A stretch of 5,477 nucleotides of DNA, from the NCBI GenBank assembly GCA_022616395.1, contig JAKEEV010001371.1, positions 1-5,477 of the forward strand, written 5' to 3'. This document shows positions 1 to 5,098 of the stretch, piece after piece; the first letter of the stretch is position 1, and every line of letters starts with the position of its first letter. Source of the stretch: Planctomycetia bacterium (GTDB lineage Bacteria > Planctomycetota > Planctomycetia > Gemmatales > Gemmataceae). The notes under the pieces are model-generated. The model had not been told where the DNA came from and made no database searches. It saw only the letters and a list, made by a program, of their open reading frames with translations. Made by a program: the position numbers and the translations under genes.

Positions 1-27
1 AAAACAGTGCCGCTCGGCAAGCGGCAC
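1..27 (-). terminator. Probable rho-independent terminator after plsY
   Basis: Read on the minus strand, a perfect 8-bp stem GTGCCGCT/AGCGGCAC (positions 27-20 and 14-7) with a 5-nt loop TGCCG is followed by TG and then TTTT at positions 4-1. It begins directly after the plsY stop codon (28-30). A GC-rich stem followed by a U run is the classical intrinsic terminator. The window edge cuts the T run, so its full length is unknown. It is the only hairpin-plus-T-tract seen at a gene end here and probably closes the transcription unit. Confidence 0.65.
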
Positions 28-1242
28 CTACTCTGGCGGCATTCGCCCAGCCAACGCCAGAGCCACACCCGCAGCGCACACCGTCACGAAGCTCAGAGCC
101 AAACTTACGAGGTGCCACGACGCGAACGCTGCCTTCGCCGCGGAGGCGATGGCGGTGTCCGGGTCGAAGCGCGCAAGCCGCAGTTCGCTCACATAGTCCG
201 AGATCGGCCAGCCGATTGCGATTGTCGCCAGCGCAAACGCGATCACATATACACGCCAGCGATGAACTTTCTTTCCGCCCTCCGCGTTCCACCAACTCAG
301 CGCGGTAATCAGCGCGATTACGCCACACATGGCCTGAAGTGCGAAGTAGCGCGGAAATACAGGCCCCACGGCGGAACCTGCAAGAGCGCTTGCCAGCGCG
401 TCCTTCCGCTCTTGCGATGCGTCCGGGGGAATGATTGTCTCGTTCGCGGTGCGGTCGGATGGCCCGGCGTTCACCACTTGCTTGAACGATTCAAAAATGG
501 GCACCGCCGCCACGAAGTTGAAGAACGCGGCCCCGCCAAACCACATCCCGAGAGCGAGCACATGCAGTCCGCGAAGCACTGGTTGACGCATGGAGAAATC
601 TCCGATCCGGTTTTCGGTCCCGGCAAGAAGCCGATTGATATTCGCGCGGTGTTTGGCAAACACGATCCCTGCACCGACGAGCAGATACAGGGTTACTGGC
701 AGGTTTTCGTTCGCGAACGAGGCGGGAGTGAGTAGCAGGTGGGCAATTACCAGCATCGTAACCGCCGTCAGCGACGCGAGCGAGACAATTCGCGTTGCCA
801 ACAGCACCGTGACCCACGCAAGCACAGCCAGAGCCGCTGGCCCCGGAACAAGCACGAAGATTGTGCCCGCGCCGGTTGCTACGCCCTTTCCTCCGCGAAA
901 GCCGAGATAGATCGGGAAGAGATGACCCAGAAACGCAAGAGCTGCTGCACCGACGCGAAGCACATCCGGCTGACCGAAGGCGTTCTCCGCGCCAGGCGCA
1001 AGCGCGCGAGCGAGGGGAACCGCGATCACGACCGGTATCGCGCCCTTGAGGAAGTCCAGCACGAAGACCAAAGCGCCGAAGGTTCGACCAAGCACGCGGG
1101 CCGCGTTGGTCGCTCCGATATTCCCGCTGCCTGCCTCGAAGAGATTTACCCCGCGTGCCCGGCCAATGAGATAGCCGAACGGAATCGCGCCGATGAGGTA
1201 GGCAACGACCAGCGGAATCGCGGCAGCAACGGAAGACGGCAT
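28..1242 (-). CDS. plsY: PlsY glycerol-3-phosphate acyltransferase fused to a C-terminal DUF4149-like membrane domain
   Basis: This 404-aa integral membrane protein has an N-terminal half (about residues 1-214) that is a full PlsY. In that family the enzyme moves an acyl group from acyl-phosphate to sn-glycerol-3-phosphate, making lysophosphatidate at the inner membrane. All three conserved PlsY motifs are visible: GSGNIGATN (38-46), GHLFPIYLGFRGGKGVAT (106-123) and HRANINRLLAGTE (198-210), separated by hydrophobic helices. Ordinary PlsY is about 200 aa. From about residue 218 a second hydrophobic unit begins (LRGLHVLALGMWFGGAAFF), with further membrane segments near residues 302-315, 330-345 and 375-397, resembling DUF4149/TMEM205-like proteins of unknown function. 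The ATG at 1242 is the only sensible start, since it directly precedes the first PlsY helix. It lacks a clear Shine-Dalgarno. A repeat-filled 104-nt spacer separates it from the GT4 gene upstream, so it may be co-transcribed or have its own promoter. The PlsY call is secure; the DUF4149 assignment is from remembered family pattern. Confidence 0.93.
   Translation of the reverse strand: MPSSVAAAIPLVVAYLIGAIPFGYLIGRARGVNLFEAGSGNIGATNAARVLGRTFGALVFVLDFLKGAIPVVIAVPLARALAPGAENAFGQPDVLRVGAAALAFLGHLFPIYLGFRGGKGVATGAGTIFVLVPGPAALAVLAWVTVLLATRIVSLASLTAVTMLVIAHLLLTPASFANENLPVTLYLLVGAGIVFAKHRANINRLLAGTENRIGDFSMRQPVLRGLHVLALGMWFGGAAFFNFVAAVPIFESFKQVVNAGPSDRTANETIIPPDASQERKDALASALAGSAVGPVFPRYFALQAMCGVIALITALSWWNAEGGKKVHRWRVYVIAFALATIAIGWPISDYVSELRLARFDPDTAIASAAKAAFASWHLVSLALSFVTVCAAGVALALAGRMPPE
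31..591 (-). other. DUF4149/TMEM205-like domain of the PlsY fusion, with possible internal translation start
   Basis: This is the extra C-terminal part of the PlsY protein, about residues 218-404. It opens with a hydrophobic helix containing LHVLALGMWFGGAAFF and a hydrophilic stretch rich in Asp/Glu/Lys. A PVFPRYFALQ segment and three more hydrophobic helices follow. The pattern resembles DUF4149 (TMEM205-like) small membrane proteins, whose role is unknown. Met218 (codon 591-589) is preceded by GGAG (603-600) at 8-nt spacing, so the domain might also be made as a separate 187-aa protein. That second product is inference only; the frame is continuous with PlsY and no frameshift is seen. Confidence 0.6.
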
Positions 1243-1247
1243 GAAGG

Positions 1248-1270
1248 GATTGTAGAAAGCGCCTCTGCGT
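1248..1270 (-). repeat. Possible degenerate remnant of the GATTGT..CCTCACGC repeat
   Basis: On the minus strand this stretch reads ACGCAGAG, then 7 unrelated bases, then CTACAATC. The same two 8-mers, in the same order and 8 bases apart, occur in the repeat copy at 2651-2678. The middle part no longer matches. It lies just upstream of the plsY start, taking the place where a ribosome binding site would be expected. Two short matches can arise by chance, so this is a weak call. Confidence 0.3.
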
Positions 1271-1279
1271 GCTGTTCAG

Positions 1280-1342
1280 AGTAGTAGGCATTCGCTGGGT
1301 GCCGTTCTTAAAGGCAACGGCACACGGCGTGTGCCTACTACT
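1280..1342. repeat. Nested inverted repeat with AGTAGTAGGCA ends in the GT4-plsY spacer
   Basis: An exact 11-bp inverted repeat, AGTAGTAGGCA (1280-1290) and TGCCTACTACT (1332-1342), bounds a 63-bp element. Inside are two overlapping hairpins that cannot form together: GTGCCGTT/AACGGCAC (1299-1306 with 1316-1323, 9-nt loop) and GCACAC/GTGTGC (1320-1325 with 1329-1334, 3-nt loop). The element begins 4 nt after the GT4 stop codon. No T run follows it on the minus strand, so it is not a standard terminator. It looks like a small non-autonomous repeat, similar in style to but distinct in sequence from the family at 2532-2678. It contains no protein of its own. Confidence 0.7.
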
Positions 1343-1346
1343 TTGG

Positions 1347-2510
1347 TTACGCCGCTCGCTTGGTCTTGCGCACTTCGCGGAACACATCGAGCAGTGCCTG
1401 ATAGTGATGCTCGAAGGTCCACTTCGTGCCAGTTTGACGAGCGGCCGTCGATGCTTCCGCGCGGTAAGCGCGATCCGCGAAGCGCATCATCGCTGCAGCT
1501 AGTTCCGGCGCGTTGTGCGGATCAATCACCAGCCCATCAGTCGGAGGAGAGAGCAGTTCGTTTGCCCCGTTGTAGCGCGAAGTGATAACCGGTAACCCAC
1601 ACGCGAGCGCTTCCAGCGCAACGAGCGAACACGGATCGTAGAACGTGGGGTGAACGAGAAAATCCGCCGCGAAGTAGCAATCCTTCGGGTCGGCGCGGTG
1701 ACCGAGGAAGATCACATGATCCGCCACGCCCAGCCTTTCGGCTTGCCTCTGATACGGCCGGAACTTCGGATGCCCCACCACAACTAACCGGAACGGTTTG
1801 TCGCGCGGAACGAGTGCAAGCGCATTCAACAGCGGTGAGAGTCCCTTCAAGCGGTAATTCATTGCAACGAACAGCCCGACCGTTTCCTCTGGAATCACTC
1901 GCCACCGGCTGCGTTCCACATGTCGGCGCTTGAGGCGATCATCCGCCGCGAAGCGCGCGGGGTCGATGGCGCTACGCACCACGCGGACAGATTCCGGCGG
2001 GATTCCGTAATACTCCTCAAAGTGCCTCTGAACCATGAAGCTGTTCGCAACGACGAGCGGCCGATTCGGGCTGAGATACTGCTTGCGTTCCAGCCGCGCG
2101 AACGACCATGCGGCCGGGTCGAGCCACTTGCCGATCACCGCAAGCGCGCGCGAGAAGCGATCCGGGAACTTCAAGAGGTTGTGCGCGGCGCTGGCCGCGT
2201 GTAACCCGCCCTGCGGGTAAAGCACATCCTGGCCCCAGGTCTTGTCGAAGCCGATGCTCACATCATGATGCTGATTCGCGAGTGCTTTTTCACACGCAGC
2301 AGCGAATCGCCACGGGCGCAGGAATCGCGGGCCACTTGCTTCAATCCGGTGGAAGTGAGTTGCGGCCGGCAGTGCGCTTGAGTCCCATCGCGAAGCGTAG
2401 AGATGAACCGCGTGACCATCGCGAGCCAGTCTGCGCGCCAGATCGCCGATGTACGTCTCAGCTCCTCCGCGCGCCGGCAGCACACTCTCGTAACACAGCG
2501 CGATGTCCAT
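1347..2510 (-). CDS. GT4-family glycosyltransferase, WaaG/RfaG-like
   Basis: This 387-aa GT-B fold glycosyltransferase probably adds a sugar (hexose from a nucleotide sugar) to the LPS core on the cytoplasmic face of the inner membrane. The acceptor and sugar cannot be read from the sequence. The N-terminal domain has the glycine-rich acceptor loop ARGGAE (13-18) and, like WaaG, a GFDKTWGQDV segment (87-96). The C-terminal nucleotide-sugar domain carries FVAMNYRLKGL (214-224), VVVGHP (243-248), an HPTFYDPCSLVALEALACG segment (287-305) and NGANELL (314-320). The usual E-x7-E motif is D292-x7-E300 here. I chose the ATG at 2510, giving MDIALCYESV, because it matches the family's N-terminus and is preceded by GGGAG (2524-2520) at 9-nt spacing. 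An ATG at 2564 in frame would only add 18 residues encoded by the neighbouring palindromic repeat. It lies 156 nt after the WaaP gene and shares its LPS context. Confidence 0.88.
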   Translation of the reverse strand: MDIALCYESVLPARGGAETYIGDLARRLARDGHAVHLYASRWDSSALPAATHFHRIEASGPRFLRPWRFAAACEKALANQHHDVSIGFDKTWGQDVLYPQGGLHAASAAHNLLKFPDRFSRALAVIGKWLDPAAWSFARLERKQYLSPNRPLVVANSFMVQRHFEEYYGIPPESVRVVRSAIDPARFAADDRLKRRHVERSRWRVIPEETVGLFVAMNYRLKGLSPLLNALALVPRDKPFRLVVVGHPKFRPYQRQAERLGVADHVIFLGHRADPKDCYFAADFLVHPTFYDPCSLVALEALACGLPVITSRYNGANELLSPPTDGLVIDPHNAPELAAAMMRFADRAYRAEASTAARQTGTKWTFEHHYQALLDVFREVRKTKRAA

Positions 2511-2519
2511 ATCGCGATA

Positions 2520-2524
2520 CTCCC
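2520..2524 (-). promoter_or_regulatory. Ribosome binding site deciding the ATG start of the GT4 gene
   Basis: GGGAG on the minus strand stands 9 nt upstream of the ATG at 2510-2508. It lies between the end of the palindromic element (2532) and the gene. It supports the start at 2510 over the in-frame ATG at 2564, which falls within repeat DNA. Confidence 0.6.
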
Positions 2525-2531
2525 GGCTTCT

Positions 2532-2646
2532 GATTGTCGTCCTCACGCTCCGCGTGAGGTGCATAAGTGTGGTCCGCTCGCGGAGCGAGCGGGTTCAAAT
2601 CTCGCCGCTTCGCGGCGACCTCACGCGGAGCGTGAGGACGACAATC
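2532..2646. repeat. Composite palindromic element: 29-bp inverted repeat enclosing two hairpins
   Basis: The arms 2532-2560 and 2618-2646 are exact reverse complements over 29 bp, beginning GATTGTCGTCCTCACGC and ending GCGTGAGGT on the plus strand. Each arm contains a perfect hairpin, CCTCACGC-TCC-GCGTGAGG or its complement. The 57-bp interior holds two more perfect hairpins: CCGCTCGC-GGA-GCGAGCGG (2574-2592) and TCGCCGC-TTC-GCGGCGA (2602-2618). All four have 3-nt loops flanked by GC on both sides. The element fills nearly all of the WaaP-GT4 spacer, ending just before the GT4 ribosome binding site. It has no transposase and no T-tract. In RNA it could form either one 29-bp stem or a row of four small hairpins. 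It resembles a REP/MITE-type non-autonomous element; its mobility is inferred. Confidence 0.85.
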
Positions 2647-2650
2647 TGAC

Positions 2651-2678
2651 ACGCAGAGCGTGAGGACTACAATCTGAA
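2651..2678. repeat. Truncated tandem copy of the palindromic repeat
   Basis: These 28 bases repeat 2623-2650 directly, with three mismatches by eye (at 2655, in the GACTAC versus GACGAC segment, and at the last base). Only the inner half of the hairpin plus the ACAATCT end is present, so it is a partial copy abutting the complete element. Its GACTACAATCT end matches the copy in the tandem-kinase gene at 4314-4343 better than it matches the neighbouring full arm. On the minus strand its TTGTAG part supplies the stop codon (2669-2667) of the WaaP-like gene. Confidence 0.75.
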
Positions 2679-3617
2679 CGGCACGGCGGATGGTTTCCGC
2701 TTGTTGTGCCTCCGATAGAGCTTCCACTTCCAACTCACCAGCGAACGCAACCACTCGCCGGGACGCTTCCCATCTGGCCAGTTCTGGCAGTAGAGTTTCC
2801 AGAACCGCAAGCGGTCACGCGCCGTCACTCCTGGCACTTCGGAGGAGAACCAAAGCTGCGCCAGATCCTTTGCTTGCCACCAGAGAGCAGTGAACGTGTG
2901 CCGTGAGAGTCGGTGCAGGTCGATCATCACCACGCGGTTCGTCCAGTCGGGCGGGACAGTTCGCGTAAGCGATTCGGGAATGTAGAAGTGGCAGAAGTAG
3001 AGGTCTTTGTGGAAGACCTTTCTGCGATGCAGTTCGTGTGCAAGTCGAGCGAGTTCGGCCGTCAGTCCGCGTTTCCAGCGCGCGAAGGACATCGCATCGA
3101 GACGCTTCGAGGCGAGCGGAACGGCCTCGTGTAGTGGCAACATGCCGTGCAACTCTTCGACCGCGAGGAAGCCTTGCAGCTTCCCCCACGGCCCGACGAA
3201 CTGCCCGGCCGCGACTGGCCGCGGAACGGGGAAACCCTGTTCCTTCGCCCAGCACAGATGTTGCCACTCTTGAAGTCCCGGCGACCATGCGTGACTCGGA
3301 AACAGCGTCGCTAACAGTCCGTGCCATCGCGACAGTTGGTAATGGCGTTTCAAGTAAACGCTCAGCGTGTCTGGGCCATCGGCGAATATCTTGCGACCGA
3401 TGGACCGGCCCTGTTTGCGGTGTTCGCGGTCGGTGAGCGGCTCGGTCATGATGCGCTCGGGCCAGCCATCGCCCGCGAATCGACACCAGTCGGCCTGAGC
3501 GCGCAGGAGTTTCACTCCGCGACACAATCGCCGCCACAGAGACGAAACCGGATCGCCCACCGCCGGCGCAAGCCGCGTCAGATCACAGTCGAGCGAACTT
3601 CGCGAATGCGGATTCAT
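2667..3617 (-). CDS. WaaP/InaA-family lipopolysaccharide core kinase
   Basis: This 316-aa protein belongs to the WaaP/Kdo-kinase branch of the protein-kinase fold. These enzymes phosphorylate LPS core sugars (heptose or Kdo) with ATP on the cytoplasmic side. Visible elements are the ATP-lysine strand LSVYLKRH (85-92, K90), a hinge-like AVEELHGM (152-159), the catalytic loop VFHKDLYFCHF (201-211, base D205, His at the usual Asn position as in WaaP) and the metal-binding VMIDLHR (230-236, D233). A basic tail (WKWKLYRRHNKRK) follows, typical of a membrane-associated enzyme. The ATG at 3617 overlaps the stop of the upstream kinase gene (ATGA, 4 nt) and has GGGAG 4 nt upstream, implying translational coupling. 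The last codons and the TAG stop lie in a palindromic repeat, so the C-terminus may have been altered by its arrival. The exact sugar target is unknown. Confidence 0.88.
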   Translation of the reverse strand: MNPHSRSSLDCDLTRLAPAVGDPVSSLWRRLCRGVKLLRAQADWCRFAGDGWPERIMTEPLTDREHRKQGRSIGRKIFADGPDTLSVYLKRHYQLSRWHGLLATLFPSHAWSPGLQEWQHLCWAKEQGFPVPRPVAAGQFVGPWGKLQGFLAVEELHGMLPLHEAVPLASKRLDAMSFARWKRGLTAELARLAHELHRRKVFHKDLYFCHFYIPESLTRTVPPDWTNRVVMIDLHRLSRHTFTALWWQAKDLAQLWFSSEVPGVTARDRLRFWKLYCQNWPDGKRPGEWLRSLVSWKWKLYRRHNKRKPSAVPFRL

Positions 3618-5098
3618 CCCACTCCCAGAAGTCGAGTCATCAGACGGAGATCATGTTGGCGCGCTGAGTCACTCACACGCCGAACGAGTTTCACTTGCCG
3701 CGGATCACCGAGCGATACACGCCCTTCATTCACCACAAACGCCACGAGCGGATCGCCAATCAACCGACAGCCAGCGTCGTGCAACTTCCGCAAGCAAAGC
3801 GCGAGATCGTTGAACACCGCGCGCCGGTCAGTTTCGGAAGCCGCAGTCAACCACTCTTTCATCGGCACGCCGACCGGAGCTTCGTGAAGCGCAAACCAGT
3901 CGCTCGCCATCGCGCTTGCGAACCGCTGACCGAACGCGAGCAATCGCGGAGCAGGGATGCCGTAGCGTTCGAGGTGGAACAGCACGCGGCCGAGCGTGAC
4001 TCCCGGCGACCGCCACGGAGTTTCGCGCACCCACGCGCTGAAGCGCCCGAAGAGGTCCGAAGTATGCCCGCGAATCAGGATCGCGTCTCGCCCGGCGAAG
4101 CGGAGACGCGAAACGCCGTCCGGCCAGGTTCCATAGAACGGAGGAGCAAGCGCGGGCTTGGGCCACACCGCCGCGACTTCGGGAATCGCGCAGACCGCTT
4201 CGCCAGCGACCCACACCAGCCGCTGCGCGCTTGCGTCGGGCAGTTGAAGCTGATCGCGAATCGACCGGCGCTTGGCGAAGCGTGAAGAGGCTCGAAGGAT
4301 CGCGGGGAGGTGAAGATTGTAGTCCTCACGCTCCGCGCGAGGTGTATTTCCAGACGCAACATAAGCCCTCACCGCCCTCGCACGTTCACTCGGCGATGCA
4401 AGCGGTTCCGCGAGCGAAGCGTGCAGTGCGGCAAGCGCGTTCACTCGGTCTTTTTCGCTCACGTTCGTCGTTCGGGTGGCCGATTGCCAGTCGAGGAACG
4501 TGACCGTGTGTGTGTGTGGGTTCACCAGGATGTGTTTGGCGCTCAGGTCAGGCGTGGAGAAACCGGCCGCGTGGATCACGGCAATTGATTCTCCGATTCG
4601 CGTGGCAAGGAGTCTTCGTTGGGGAAGTGACAGCGTGTTGTCACTGAGTGCGCGGCGAAGATCAATCGCGTCGGGGACTTCTTCGACAAGCAAAAACGCG
4701 CGGCTTTCGTGTGTGCCGAAGCAGGCCCAGCGCGGAACTGGCAGTTCGCACGATGCGAGTTGCTTCAACATCTCCGCTTCGCGCTGGCATCGAGCCGACC
4801 AGCCGAAACCGGCGAGCCGATTTCGCAATTGTTCGCGCCAGCCGACGACATGCTGCCGCTTCAAGTAGAAGGCGTGCTGTGCGCCGGGAAGTTCCACACG
4901 CAGTACGTGTCTATCTGGATGTCCGCTCACCACTTCCCCCGGCAACTCCAGGAACGAGGTCGCGGAGTTCAACCCAAGCCGCGCGAACAGTTCCGCGAAT
5001 GCCGGATTGATAATCACCCCGCGCGAATCGGGAGGAGCAACTACAACTTGCGGCTCGCGCAAACGAACGCGCGGGACTCGGGCGACTTTAAGCGGCAC
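3614..5098 (-). CDS. Tandem kinase-like protein of the WaaP/Kdo-kinase type (active domain plus degenerate second domain)
   Basis: This 494-aa protein starts at a GTG codon (5098) preceded by GGGGAGGG (5111-5104), overlapping the heptosyltransferase stop by 11 nt. A longer open frame upstream to 5296 is antisense-free but only shadows the heptosyltransferase. The first unit (about 28-245) is kinase-like: INPAF near 29, LPGEVVSGHPDRH (52-64), ATP lysine YLKR (K80), REAE (106-109), hinge LLVEEV (136-141), catalytic loop TPDLSAKHILV (182-192, D184, His at the Asn position) and FLDWQ (201-205, D203). The second unit (about 300-494) repeats the layout (ILIRGH, YGIPAPRLLAFG, LRKLHDAGCRL, VSLGDPRQVKL). 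It has Arg343 where the lysine should be and lacks a recognisable catalytic loop and the helix-C Glu, so it looks like a pseudokinase. It probably phosphorylates an LPS core sugar. Residues 252-262 are encoded by an inserted repeat. Confidence 0.82.
   Translation of the reverse strand: MPLKVARVPRVRLREPQVVVAPPDSRGVIINPAFAELFARLGLNSATSFLELPGEVVSGHPDRHVLRVELPGAQHAFYLKRQHVVGWREQLRNRLAGFGWSARCQREAEMLKQLASCELPVPRWACFGTHESRAFLLVEEVPDAIDLRRALSDNTLSLPQRRLLATRIGESIAVIHAAGFSTPDLSAKHILVNPHTHTVTFLDWQSATRTTNVSEKDRVNALAALHASLAEPLASPSERARAVRAYVASGNTPRAEREDYNLHLPAILRASSRFAKRRSIRDQLQLPDASAQRLVWVAGEAVCAIPEVAAVWPKPALAPPFYGTWPDGVSRLRFAGRDAILIRGHTSDLFGRFSAWVRETPWRSPGVTLGRVLFHLERYGIPAPRLLAFGQRFASAMASDWFALHEAPVGVPMKEWLTAASETDRRAVFNDLALCLRKLHDAGCRLIGDPLVAFVVNEGRVSLGDPRQVKLVRRVSDSARQHDLRLMTRLLGVG
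4314..4343. repeat. Copy of the palindromic repeat, in frame inside the tandem-kinase gene
   Basis: These 30 bases match arm 2618-2647 of the composite element with two differences by eye (A to G in the hairpin arm, and G to T giving GACTACAATCT). Plus-strand orientation equals that of arm 2532-2560. It is read through on the minus strand as TPRAEREDYNL, residues 252-262 of the kinase protein, without breaking the frame. It sits in the linker between the two kinase-like units, where extra residues should be tolerated. Confidence 0.8.
4506..4518. repeat. Short GT dinucleotide tract in the tandem-kinase gene
   Basis: Thirteen bases of alternating G and T (six GT units plus a G) encode the His-Thr-His-Thr-Val part of residues 195-199. 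They lie between the catalytic loop and the metal-binding Asp of the first kinase domain. A two-base slip here would frameshift the gene. The tract is short and could be simple chance. Confidence 0.6.

Noticed and set aside
7..735. Plus-strand open frame of 242 aa opposite plsY, and similar plus-strand frames elsewhere
   Set aside because: They are Arg/His/Pro-rich antisense translations of strongly recognised minus-strand genes, with no family motifs. High GC makes such frames common.
1243..1300. Sigma-70 promoter for plsY (TACAAT with TGAACA 18 nt upstream)
   Set aside because: The -35 match is weak and the -10 box lies only 6 nt before the ATG, so it is not supported well enough to annotate.
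491..1387. Minus-strand 298-aa frame overlapping plsY
   Set aside because: Out-of-frame shadow of PlsY; Arg/Ser/Cys-rich with no domain, and it runs through the repeat spacer.
2511..2564. N-terminal extension of the GT4 gene to an ATG at 2564
   Set aside because: The extra 18 residues are encoded by the palindromic repeat arm; the ATG at 2510 has a good ribosome binding site and the expected family N-terminus.
2532..2646. Rho-independent terminator after the WaaP gene
   Set aside because: The stems are strong but no T run follows on either strand, and related copies sit inside coding sequence.
2532..2678. CRISPR array
   Set aside because: Copies are inverted or directly abutting, with no regular unique spacers and no cas genes.
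2458..2754. Minus-strand 98-aa frame through the repeat element
   Set aside because: It is open only because the repeat lacks stops in that phase; it overlaps two real genes and shows no domain.
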